This document shows, piece by piece, positions 55,683-64,000 of a DNA stretch of 64,000 nt. A program made the translations under genes and the position numbers. Under the pieces are notes generated by a model, which made no database searches, was not told the origin of the DNA, and saw only the letters and a list, made by a program, of their open reading frames with translations. The stretch's first letter is position 1, and every line of letters begins with the position of its first letter. This DNA comes from Phialophora verrucosa (Eukaryota; Ascomycota; Eurotiomycetes; Chaetothyriales; Herpotrichiellaceae): NCBI GenBank assembly GCA_002099365.1, contig MSED01000003.1, forward strand, positions 1,302,001 to 1,366,000, given 5' to 3'.

Positions 55683-58600
55683 ATGGCGCCCCGCAGACCT
55701 GCCAGCCCAGCCAAACCTCGGCGGACCACGCGCGCTCGAGCTGGAGATGCCAACACTGTCACCACCACAGCCGCACAGCCGGAGAAGACACGAAAGACCA
55801 AGGCAGCGAGCATTCCCACTACCACACGAGCACAGGCGATAGAATCGAAGTCTCGAGTTACGAAGAAGGCGACATCGACCACAGCAACTAAGCCAGGGCC
55901 TGCCAGAGGTGCACGCGCAACTACGCGGTCGACGAAAACTACGGTGCCAGCCGCCGTGGAAGCTGAGGACGAGAGCGATAATGAAGAAGTAGAAGTTGTC
56001 GTTGAAGCTGCGGTGGCGAAACCGTCGAAACCGTCAAGGGGGACGCGAACGGGTACGAATCCGACGTCTTCCGCTCCCGGGATCGCTGCCACTACACGAA
56101 CCGCTGCTGCCACGGGTCTCGCTGCAGCGCCGCGTCGACGGATAAAGGTCACCCCTCTGATCGAACCGGAGCCTCAACTAGAACCTGTTCCTGCACCGAC
56201 TGCGAAAGCCGAGACCGCGAAGAAGTCGTCCACAAAGTCAAAGAAAGAGAAAGGCAAGGCTGGGGTGGAAGCGAACCCATCTACCTCCATCCGTTCGAAG
56301 AGAAATGCCGCAGCAGCAAAGCTCAACGAGGTTTCCGATGAACCAGATGCTGCGGAGCCGGAACCCAAGAAGCGAGGCATAACGAGAGCCGGAGCTGCAA
56401 AAGCGGAGGAGCAGCCCGAGCCCAAAGTAGCTGCTACCACAACAAAATCACGGGGGCGCAGCAAGAAGGAGAAAGCTGCCACAGATCAAGTTGAGCAGGC
56501 TAAGCCCGAGCCAGTCACCACCCGCCAAACAAGGACCCGAGCCGGATCTGCTGAAAACCTTGTCGTCGGAGAGCCTAGAATCAGTGTTGTGGTCCCGTCG
56601 AAGAAGAAAGTCACCTTTGAGCCACTGCCAGAAGACGTGGAAGATGAGAAAGAAAACAAGCGACCCAAGACCATGGCCAAAGGCAAGAGCAGCAAGGTCA
56701 CAGCCACCACCACCAAGAAATCCGAACCAGCGGCCACTGGGATGCGGGCGAAACCAATTCGCAAGCCAACTGCTGCTCGAACCACTAAGGCAACACGAGG
56801 AGCTTCTGGAAAGAAAGCAACACCTGCAGCTGAAGAGATGGAGATCGACAAGCCAGAAAAGAGGATGCCTCGAGCGCTGACTCCAAAGAAGATCACTCAA
56901 GTTGCCAAGGCCAATGCCCTCGACAGTGAAGATGATGAGGACGAGCTTTCAGGGGCGAAAACTCCTGTGCGGGATCTCAGCTTGTCGCCTCGACGAGGTG
57001 TCACTCCTTCTGCTGCTCGTCCCTTGTCTCCTGTCAAGACATTGGATTTTGCAACTGCCCTCAAACCGAACTCCCCTGAGAAGTCTACTTCAGGCGCACC
57101 TCTCAGCATGATGAGTCCGCCTCGACGGATGCCAGCATCACCAGTAAAGGACTCATTGAAAGAGTCTCCGCGACGCGCACCCGAAGGTGTCACAATCTTC
57201 CGGGCTCAGATCCTGGATGCAGGCAATGCTGGGCCGCTAGCATCGAGTCCTCCCAAGAGCCAAACTTTGCTTCAGCAGTCTCCCAAGCGTGGCCTCGCCG
57301 ACCAGATTGTTTTCCCGCCATCGGCCATAAAGTCGCGAGCAACCCCATTGAAGAGCTCTTTCCTGTCATCCCCTGCGAGGCGCCTTTTCTCAGCATCGAA
57401 GCCAAAGTTTCCTGCTCGTTTGTCACCTTCACCCAAAAAGGCGGCCGAGCAAGAGAATGCCCGATCGCTGCTTGAAGTGGCCGAGCCTGATGAGGTCGAG
57501 ATTTCATCTCACTTCCGATCTTCTGTTTCACCTCAACGATCTGCCCGGGTTTATAGACTCAGTGAGGATGAATTGGCTCAGGAGCAAGGAGGTGAAGTCA
57601 ATTTTGATGAGTCTGTGCTGGATGTTCGAAGCCCGCTCAAGGTCGACAAGGTCAAGCCTGTTGTCGCTGATGCGGCAGCCACTATCACCGCTGTGGCAGC
57701 CCAGGATGTGCAGAATCTCGCAGAACAGGAAGCCGATCAGGTTGAAATCGAGACTTCTCCAGATAGTGTGCACGGGGATAGTGCAGCTGATGAGGAGAAC
57801 GACGAGACCATCATGGATCCTACCATTGAAGCTGAAGAGGAATCTGACGAAGAGGATGAAGCTCCAAATGGCGTTTCCCTCAATGAAGTCTCCGTTGATG
57901 AGCCCATGAACGATCTCCCACAACCAGGGCATTCCCCGAACAAACCCAGAATGTCAGACGCCCTGTTTAATCACCTCCGCCAACTGGATGACGAATCCGA
58001 AGACGAACTTGCCGGAGATGAAACCCCAGACAATCGCATTCTCAGACCAAATTTCCGGCTCAGCCTGAGCGCTGCCAACATGAGAGCTCGTCTGTCAACC
58101 GGTGTCGTCCCGCAGAGCGCCTCTCGACAGCTTGGCTTCACTCCTCTTGCGGCTCAGGTCCAAGGCTGGCGAGCTGGAAGTCCCGAAAAGAATACTCCTA
58201 GTGCTGCAGCCCCTCGTTCGCGCGGATTGTTTTCTCCTGCCGCTCAGATGCACGTCGACGGTTTGGTGGAGCTGAACCGACCAGATACACCAGGGTCAAA
58301 GCGGAAGTCGTTAGCAAGACGACTTTCTCTAGCTCCATCTTCGGCTGGAAGTCCACTGAAACCTGATTTCTTTGCGGATGGTATGGCTGCGCAGGATTTT
58401 GAAGAGCAAGTCGACGGAGAGCAGGAAATTGGTCCAGAGCAGCATCAAGATTTGCATGACCTCCTTCCGCAAGATGTAGCTGATCCAGTTGCTGGTAATG
58501 TAATCGAGGCTGAAGCTGGACCCGCAGAAGGAATGGCTGAAGAGGGTGTCCCAGAAACTGCTGAACTTACCACCGATCTCATCAACTTCACCAACGCCTC

Positions 58601-60842
58601 TGACACTGCAGTGGTGGACTTCAAGGCTCTGGCAAACGAAGCGGAGGAGCTTGCCACTCATGAGGAGGAGCAATCGATGTTGTCTAGCTCGACGGATGAG
58701 CAGGATCAAACCACAGAGACCAAGCATATCCTTGGAGAAGCGGCTCTCGACGTCGTCTCCGAGGCTATTGAGGGAGAGCAATCCGTGCTCTCAACCTCCT
58801 CTGATTCATTCGGGGATGAGAATGCCCCTCCGATCTCCCAAGTCCCAGGACAAGTCGCATCCACCCAGGAGGCTGAAGCATCTGCTGAGAGTGGCGATGC
58901 CAAGGAGGACGAGGACGAGGACGACGTCGGCAGACTCTATGAGAATGAGCTTACCACAATGGCTCACAACCCCGCAACTGAGTTGCTGTTCGAAACCACA
59001 GCTGCCAGCATCGAAGTTTCGCCGTGGAAGGATAAGACCAACGATTGTCTCGATGAGATGGACTTTAGCGTCACCCCCATTCGACCAGACCCAGCTCTCC
59101 CTCGACAGATCCACACTGTGGTTTCCAAAGTCCCGCTTCGGCCTGAAGGTGAAGTCCCCGACGTATCACCACTCAGGATACCGCGCAAGCGAGCGCGATC
59201 ATTGTCCTCTTCGACCCCACAAGGTGTTAAGAGACGAAGTCTCGGCCTCGACTTCCCAGCTTTGATTGCTGCTGGGCCTCTTGTGACGCCCAGAGCACAT
59301 AGGGTATCGCCTCAGCGACGCGTTCGTAGTGCTGCACCGAGCCCTGCAAATTCTGTGGCTACCAGTCTAACCACGCCTGGTCAGATCAGCTTTTCGATCG
59401 ACGATTTTGGAGATAGCACGCTAGATGGCATCGAGATGCCTGAGGATGAGCTTATGTCTGATAATGTGTATGTGGGCGTGGATGAGACTGAAGTTGATGG
59501 TCAAGACGAGAGTGTCCTGACTATTGGCTCTGCACTGTTCAAGACCCCTATTGCTCCAGCCAAGAGACACAGCATTGCTCCTTCTACTGTGCAGTCGAAT
59601 GGCACAGCTACTCCGCGCTACGCTATGAGTACAAAGTCTAGCAAAAGCCGCGTCGCCGCCATTCCGAGCATAACCCCCTCCAAACCAGCCACTCCCATGT
59701 CAATCAAATCGCCGATGACCACCAAAGTAAAGACTCCCAACACCGCTTTAAAGAGCAAACTTGCCGCCAAACCACCTCAGACTGACCGGACGCCTCTGAG
59801 AACAGTCGGCACCGGCGTCCTCCACGGCGCAATCGTCCACACAGATATCCATACCAGCGAGGGTATGGACGCATCGGCATTCTACATTGATATTCTCACA
59901 TCCATGGGCGCCCGCGTTGTCAAGGAATGGCGTTGGAATCCTCGCACCAGTACCGCCCCCGCCGATGATGACCAAGCTCCGGGAGAAATACCGAGCCCCA
60001 ATCCCGGCATCACGCACGTTGTCTATAAAGACGGTGGCAAGCGCACACTCGAAAAAGTCCGCTCGGCGAGAGGCCAAGTCCTTTGCGTTGGCGTCGGCTG
60101 GGTGCTTGATTGCATGCGGGAAGCTAAGTGGTTAGATGAATCTGTGTACGCAGTGGACCAGAGTGTTATGCCCCGTGGTGGGAGCAAGAGACGCAAGTCG
60201 ATGGAGCCTCGGATGCTGGTGAATGAGAATGGGTTCCTATCCGCGAGCAAGGAGCGACGGAGCCGAAGTGTTTCTGTGGGTGTGGAGATGAGACAAGAGT
60301 TGATCAATACTCCTGTGAGGGGCAGAGAGATCCTGGGTGGTGGTGAAAACGGACTGGAAGGCGTCGAGGGTGATGACGAGACCGAAATCAGCTCGACGTA
60401 CAATTCCCCTACTGCAGCAACGGTCGGGGGAGGCGGGGATACTGCGAATGTTGGTCTCCTGATGGCTCAACAGGATGCCGTGCGGACCCCCGGATCGGTC
60501 ATGCCCAGAAGGCGTGCCAACGTAGATGTCTCGACGCCGCAGTCGGCCTCTCTGGCCGTCGACTACGATCCACGCACAGCAGCGACGCCGTTGACACCGT
60601 ACCTTGTCGCCAAGGGCCGAGACTTGATCCAGATGAGCGCACCGCCCAAGCAGGTCAACAAGGGCATCTTCGACCAAGATGAGGAAGACAGCGTCCTCGG
60701 TCGGACGGGAAACCAGACGGCTGCGGCAAGAAAGTTCCCGGTCAAGGGCGGGAACAAGGTCTTTGACGGGAGACGGAAGACGCTCGGTGTGCCAGGCATG
60801 GGATTCAAGCCCATTGTGGGAAGTCCTCTACGGAAGGAGTGA
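55683..60842 (+). CDS. Large nuclear protein with one microcephalin-like BRCT domain
   Basis: A 1719-codon frame without visible introns. Starts MAPRRPASPAKPRRTTRARA, a Lys/Arg/Ala/Thr-rich, disordered and probably nuclear N-terminus. Between about residues 430 and 620 there are many S/T-P-x-K/R motifs (LSPRRGVTPS, PLSPVK, ASPVKDS), consensus cyclin-dependent kinase sites. Acidic stretches follow. A single BRCT domain is at about residues 1377-1486: GITHVVYKDGGKRTLEKV and CVGVGWVLDCMREAKWLDES, closest in style to the first microcephalin BRCT. Likely role in DNA-damage or chromosome biology, by family resemblance only. Low-complexity content explains the length. No other catalytic domain is seen. 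Confidence 0.85.
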   Translation: MAPRRPASPAKPRRTTRARAGDANTVTTTAAQPEKTRKTKAASIPTTTRAQAIESKSRVTKKATSTTATKPGPARGARATTRSTKTTVPAAVEAEDESDNEEVEVVVEAAVAKPSKPSRGTRTGTNPTSSAPGIAATTRTAAATGLAAAPRRRIKVTPLIEPEPQLEPVPAPTAKAETAKKSSTKSKKEKGKAGVEANPSTSIRSKRNAAAAKLNEVSDEPDAAEPEPKKRGITRAGAAKAEEQPEPKVAATTTKSRGRSKKEKAATDQVEQAKPEPVTTRQTRTRAGSAENLVVGEPRISVVVPSKKKVTFEPLPEDVEDEKENKRPKTMAKGKSSKVTATTTKKSEPAATGMRAKPIRKPTAARTTKATRGASGKKATPAAEEMEIDKPEKRMPRALTPKKITQVAKANALDSEDDEDELSGAKTPVRDLSLSPRRGVTPSAARPLSPVKTLDFATALKPNSPEKSTSGAPLSMMSPPRRMPASPVKDSLKESPRRAPEGVTIFRAQILDAGNAGPLASSPPKSQTLLQQSPKRGLADQIVFPPSAIKSRATPLKSSFLSSPARRLFSASKPKFPARLSPSPKKAAEQENARSLLEVAEPDEVEISSHFRSSVSPQRSARVYRLSEDELAQEQGGEVNFDESVLDVRSPLKVDKVKPVVADAAATITAVAAQDVQNLAEQEADQVEIETSPDSVHGDSAADEENDETIMDPTIEAEEESDEEDEAPNGVSLNEVSVDEPMNDLPQPGHSPNKPRMSDALFNHLRQLDDESEDELAGDETPDNRILRPNFRLSLSAANMRARLSTGVVPQSASRQLGFTPLAAQVQGWRAGSPEKNTPSAAAPRSRGLFSPAAQMHVDGLVELNRPDTPGSKRKSLARRLSLAPSSAGSPLKPDFFADGMAAQDFEEQVDGEQEIGPEQHQDLHDLLPQDVADPVAGNVIEAEAGPAEGMAEEGVPETAELTTDLINFTNASDTAVVDFKALANEAEELATHEEEQSMLSSSTDEQDQTTETKHILGEAALDVVSEAIEGEQSVLSTSSDSFGDENAPPISQVPGQVASTQEAEASAESGDAKEDEDEDDVGRLYENELTTMAHNPATELLFETTAASIEVSPWKDKTNDCLDEMDFSVTPIRPDPALPRQIHTVVSKVPLRPEGEVPDVSPLRIPRKRARSLSSSTPQGVKRRSLGLDFPALIAAGPLVTPRAHRVSPQRRVRSAAPSPANSVATSLTTPGQISFSIDDFGDSTLDGIEMPEDELMSDNVYVGVDETEVDGQDESVLTIGSALFKTPIAPAKRHSIAPSTVQSNGTATPRYAMSTKSSKSRVAAIPSITPSKPATPMSIKSPMTTKVKTPNTALKSKLAAKPPQTDRTPLRTVGTGVLHGAIVHTDIHTSEGMDASAFYIDILTSMGARVVKEWRWNPRTSTAPADDDQAPGEIPSPNPGITHVVYKDGGKRTLEKVRSARGQVLCVGVGWVLDCMREAKWLDESVYAVDQSVMPRGGSKRRKSMEPRMLVNENGFLSASKERRSRSVSVGVEMRQELINTPVRGREILGGGENGLEGVEGDDETEISSTYNSPTAATVGGGGDTANVGLLMAQQDAVRTPGSVMPRRRANVDVSTPQSASLAVDYDPRTAATPLTPYLVAKGRDLIQMSAPPKQVNKGIFDQDEEDSVLGRTGNQTAAARKFPVKGGNKVFDGRRKTLGVPGMGFKPIVGSPLRKE

Positions 60843-61648
60843 TGGTGATTGTGACAGTGCCGTGTGCTTTGTGTTTTGTGTTTGGTAACGAACGTTGGAT
60901 ATACATATTATCTGCTGGCGGTTCAGCGGGCCATGAAGGGCGTTGTTGGACTGTTGTTGAATACATACAGTAGTACATTTGTTGGCGGCTCAGCAGGCTA
61001 GGAAACGCGTTATCGGACCCGGTGATAGACTTCATTTGTAGTACAACCAAAGTGGTCCTCTGGGCGTTCAGCTCTCGTTGTGCGAGCTTTCAATGCGCGC
61101 GGTGTTCTGGGCTAAGAAATAAGAAGTACGGAGTAGAGTCCAGTAGAAGACGAACATGCACGGTGCTCCTGGCGCTGCCTAGAGTGACTTTGTAGTACGT
61201 GTATCTCACTTTCTACATAGATTGGGTGGAGTGGAAAAGTGTCTGGCGAGCGCCGCGCAGCATATATGCTCGTACTCTACAGTACTGTGCTGGACTGGAC
61301 TGGACTGGACTGTGCTTTCTGTGGATGGGTGCGTCTACGGGATGTGTAGGGGTGTGGGTTGAACAAAAGACTATCACGCACATCTTCATACTCGCATGCT
61401 TGTTTATGCTTCGCCTGCTTGGGTTGCCAGAGATTGGACCTGTTCTATACCTGTACTGTGCCGAATCCGATCCCGTGCTATGCTTGCTTGCTTCCTGCCT
61501 GCCTCATGCCCGCCCGGTCCTGCTTTCGTGATATTTCACACCATGCACATACACACGGACAATCTGCCTCTATCTCTCGTAATCACCTTTACTTTCCATC
61601 ACGCTGTGCCGTGCCGTGCCGTGCCGTGCCGTGCCATGCCATGCCATG
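60843..61648. other. Convergent 3' region with pentanucleotide repeats
   Basis: About 800 bp between the BRCT and DAHP synthase stops. It holds a TGGAC-type pentamer repeated four times near 61291..61311 and a GTGCC/ATGCC pentamer tract near 61606..61650. Open frames are short. No gene is supported. Confidence 0.5.
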
Positions 61649-61650
61649 CT
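61606..61650. repeat. Pentanucleotide microsatellite, GTGCC then ATGCC
   Basis: About five copies of GTGCC followed by three of ATGCC, just beyond the DAHP synthase stop codon, in its probable 3' untranslated region on the minus strand. Confidence 0.85.
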
Positions 61651-63250
61651 ACGTCCCACCGCTCACATCCCTGTAGAATCCCGCGACCAGGAAAGCCAGC
61701 TCGAGGGCCTGTTTCTCATTCAAACGCGGATCGCAGAAGGTGGCGTAATTCAGACTGAGATCCTGTTCGGTGAGCTGCTCGGCGCCACCGACACACTCTG
61801 TCACGGCTTCACCCGTCAGTTCCAGATGCATGCCGCCTAGATAGCTGCCGTGGGAGCGATGGATCTGCAGTGCCTGATGCAGTTCGGACAAGATGTCGCT
61901 GAAGCGGCGGGTCTTGATCGTTGTCGGAGGGCCCGATCCCGCCGCCGTCGTGGTGGGGGAGCCATTGACGGTCGAGTCTCCCGGGGGCATGGTCACGGTG
62001 GCGTTGCGGCCGTTGCCGTGCATGGGGTCGCACTGCCACACGACGGTGCCTTCGTGGCGGGAGTTCTGGACCGCGCGGATGTGGGCCGGCAGGTGGGCGG
62101 CGATCTTGTCGCATCCGTAGCGGGTGATGAGGACGATCTTGCCGATCTCGCAGCCGGGGTTGAGGATGTCGAGGAGCGGCACCAGGTCCGACGGCGGCAT
62201 CGAGGGCCCGACCTTGACGCCGATGGGGTTGGCGATGCCGCGGAAGAATTCGACGTGGCCGTGCGTGAGCTGCCGGGTGCGGTCGCCCACCCAGACCATG
62301 TGGGCGGATGTGTCGTAGTAGCCTTTCGTCGGGGGTAACGGTGGAGGGAGTTGCGTGGGCAGCGACGTCTTGCGGCTCTTTTGTTGTTGTGATGGTTGTT
62401 GTCGGTGTCGGTGCGTGACCGGCGACGTGGGTTGGGGGACGTCTCGCTGCTGGTGGTGATGGTAGTTCGAAGGGTGTTTGAACTGCCGCGTCAGCGCCTG
62501 CTCGTACTCCAGAAGCAGACCCTCGTGCGACGTGAACAGGTCGACGGTCTCCAAGCCGCCGCCGGTGTCGAGGCCGATCGTCCGCATCATGTCCAGCGTG
62601 TCGGTGATTCGCTCGACAATGACCTGGTAGTTGTCCCGGACCGAGGGGTCGCGGACGTGGCCGAGGCTCCAGTCCAGCGGGGCGTGCAGATCCGCCAGCC
62701 CGCTTGCCAGCGCGGCGCGGAGATAGTTCTGCGTCGCGGCCGAGTGGAAGTACGCGTCGACCAGTCTCTTGGGATCCGGTTCCCTGAGCACGGGGTCGGC
62801 TTCGTAGCTGTTCAGGATGTCGCCTCGGAAGCTGGGCATGGAGACGCCGTTGACCACTTCCATCGGCGACGAGCGTGGCTTCGCGTACTGGCCCGCCATG
62901 CGCGCCACGCGGACCACCTTCTTCTTCGCCCCGTAGATCAACACCAGGGACATCTGGAGCAGGAGCTTGACTTTGGCCTCGATCATATCCTGGTTGCAGT
63001 AGTCGAAGAGTTCGGCGCAGTCGCCGCCTTGAAGGAGGAAGGCATTGCCCTCGGCGACCTCGCGGAGTTCCTTTTTCAGCTTGACGATTTCTCGCGGCGT
63101 GACCAGCGGCGGCAGTTTGTTGAGTTTCTGAACGGAGGCGTCGAACGAGCGCGCGTCGTTGTACGTGACGGACTGGACGATCGGACGGGTCTTCCAGCTC
63201 GAAGGGGTCCAGGGACCGGAACCGGCACCAGTGGAATCATTGATCTCCAT
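61649..63250 (-). CDS. Class II DAHP synthase (3-deoxy-7-phosphoheptulonate synthase)
   Basis: Joins phosphoenolpyruvate and erythrose 4-phosphate in the first step of the shikimate pathway. Single exon, 533 aa. It is of the plant/bacterial class II type rather than the yeast Aro3/Aro4 type. Metal ligands align as Cys78 (GGDCAE), His411 (DPMHGN), Glu477 (HLELTG) and Asp507 (FCDPRL), so the enzyme looks competent. Two insertions interrupt the usual sequence: about residues 258-308, His/Gln/Pro-rich, between the SHEGLLLEYEQALTR block and GYYDTSAHMVWVGDRTRQ, and about residues 416-445, Thr/Gly-rich, after HGN. Neither has good splice sites, so they are probably translated. A perfect TGAGTCA site is upstream. 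It is divergent from the last gene. Confidence 0.93.
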   Translation of the reverse strand: MEINDSTGAGSGPWTPSSWKTRPIVQSVTYNDARSFDASVQKLNKLPPLVTPREIVKLKKELREVAEGNAFLLQGGDCAELFDYCNQDMIEAKVKLLLQMSLVLIYGAKKKVVRVARMAGQYAKPRSSPMEVVNGVSMPSFRGDILNSYEADPVLREPDPKRLVDAYFHSAATQNYLRAALASGLADLHAPLDWSLGHVRDPSVRDNYQVIVERITDTLDMMRTIGLDTGGGLETVDLFTSHEGLLLEYEQALTRQFKHPSNYHHHQQRDVPQPTSPVTHRHRQQPSQQQKSRKTSLPTQLPPPLPPTKGYYDTSAHMVWVGDRTRQLTHGHVEFFRGIANPIGVKVGPSMPPSDLVPLLDILNPGCEIGKIVLITRYGCDKIAAHLPAHIRAVQNSRHEGTVVWQCDPMHGNGRNATVTMPPGDSTVNGSPTTTAAGSGPPTTIKTRRFSDILSELHQALQIHRSHGSYLGGMHLELTGEAVTECVGGAEQLTEQDLSLNYATFCDPRLNEKQALELAFLVAGFYRDVSGGT

Positions 63251-63779
63251 CTCGAATAGATGGCTTTTTGGTTTTGAGTTGGAATAGAGTGAGAGCTTTG
63301 CGGCTGCATGCGACGTGCTTTTATTTCCGTATCACGTAGGGACTTGTTCGGTTGCACAACCTGGCCTATTTACCCACGCATTCCATCGATGTTCCTGGTC
63401 TATGCATTCGAGGGGGTGAGTTGAGTCGCGGCCAGTGTAGGAGGTTGTGTAGGCCCAATGAAGGTCTGGCGGAAGGCACGTATGAGTTCTGAATTTGATC
63501 AAGGGGCCGCGCACCTCAATAATCGAGTTATTGGGCGCGATTCAATCTTCCAAAGGTCAGGATTTCTACATGAGTCAATGGAGGGGAATCTTTTTGATAG
63601 ACCGCCATTCCATTTCTGGCTAGCGGACTGTGTTGAGACTACGGCGAAGTGAAGTAGGATACAAATCCGGTGGAGCATTCAACGTATCCTTTGCCAGCCG
63701 CCGTGCATCCCAAGTGCCTGGAATATCCCACGAGACATTGCTTGTCCTCGTGTATTCATTGACACGACACGACACGACC
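63251..63779. promoter_or_regulatory. Divergent promoter of DAHP synthase and the last gene
   Basis: 529 bp between two starts. TGAGTCA at 63571..63577 is a perfect Gcn4/CPC1 core. A second near-match, TTGAGTCG, is near 63420. Three ACACG-type pentamers precede the right-hand ATG (about 63764..63778). Confidence 0.6.
63571..63577. promoter_or_regulatory. Gcn4/CPC1-type site TGAGTCA
   Basis: Matches the consensus TGA(C/G)TCA of the general amino acid control factor (CPC1/CpcA in filamentous fungi). It is 321 bp before the DAHP synthase start and 203 bp before the next gene. Binding is inferred from the sequence alone. Confidence 0.5.
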
Positions 63780-64000
63780 ATGGCAGAACCGATCCCCTCG
63801 GCATCGGCGGCTGCCGCAGACACAGCCGATGATGAGACGTCTCAAAATCTCCCCAAGAATGCCGAGGACCGCAAAGCTGCGGCAGCGCTCAATTCTCTGA
63901 ATGCGAACGAGATGTCGACGGAAAATGGCGAGACCGGTCCCAAGCAGCCGTCCGCAGCTGATCAAGAGGCCCTGGGCAAGGCCATGTCTAGGCTAGAGAT
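63780..64000 (+). CDS. Hypothetical protein, 3' partial
   Basis: ATG at 63780 opens a frame that runs to the right edge (about 73 codons). The start MAEPIPSASAAAADTADD is Ala/acid-rich and disordered, followed by DRKAAAALNSLNANEMS and QEALGKAMSRLE. It recalls the N-terminus of small fungal HYPK/NAC-like UBA proteins, but the diagnostic UBA part is outside the window, so this is only a suggestion. A pentamer repeat (ACACG) abuts the ATG. Confidence 0.55.
   Translation, partial: MAEPIPSASAAAADTADDETSQNLPKNAEDRKAAAALNSLNANEMSTENGETGPKQPSAADQEALGKAMSRLE

Noticed and set aside
62327..62479. Treating the DAHP synthase insertion as an intron
   Set aside because: It is a multiple of three and stop-free but has no good donor and acceptor pair; kept as coding.

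Overview
The window comes from a filamentous ascomycete (Pezizomycotina). The support is short 40-125 bp GT-AG introns with CTAAC/CTGAC-type branch points, Zn2Cys6 and HET-domain genes, a fungal cytochrome b5-acyl-CoA dehydrogenase fusion, and housekeeping genes of clear ascomycete type. Placement in Eurotiomycetes, perhaps Chaetothyriales, is only a guess. I see no virus, no intact transposon, no CRISPR array and no convincing tRNA or rRNA gene. Exon boundaries were worked out by hand from splice signals, frame continuity and family resemblance.

Layout. 0-1.5 kb: 3' part of N-myristoyltransferase. 3.4-11.7 kb: a possible catabolic neighbourhood (Zn2Cys6 regulator, an unrecognised 227-aa protein, an alpha/beta hydrolase, a 3-hydroxyisobutyrate-dehydrogenase-like enzyme and a metal-dependent amidohydrolase). 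12.6-18.9 kb: two surface proteins, a GPI-type mucin with coding tandem repeats and a membrane-anchored kelch protein. 19.2-27.7 kb: an orphan Sin3-type PAH-domain protein, folylpolyglutamate synthase, an RTC5-like TLDc protein, a Rab5-type GTPase and a SAC1-type phosphoinositide phosphatase. 28.5-32.8 kb: an O-methyltransferase and a GMC oxidoreductase. 34.3-36.8 kb: mitochondrial elongation factor G.

37.6-42.9 kb is a HET (heterokaryon incompatibility) island: one intact HET gene lies between a truncated HET relic and a frameshifted HET pseudogene. 44-47 kb holds a small CxxC protein, an ankyrin protein and a 1-Cys peroxiredoxin. 47.9-53.4 kb holds an Mds3/Pmd1-like kelch regulator and the cytochrome b5-acyl-CoA dehydrogenase. 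54.3-60.8 kb holds a secreted GH17 glucanase and a very large single-exon BRCT protein. 61.6-64 kb holds a class II DAHP synthase with two unusual insertions, divergent from a gene cut by the right edge.

The most unusual material is the HET island, the PAH-domain gene 27 bp downstream of folylpolyglutamate synthase, and the modified DAHP synthase with a Gcn4/CPC1-type site in its upstream region. I did not find a clear multi-gene system that I would call new; the nearest candidates are the HET island and the 3.4-11.7 kb gene group.
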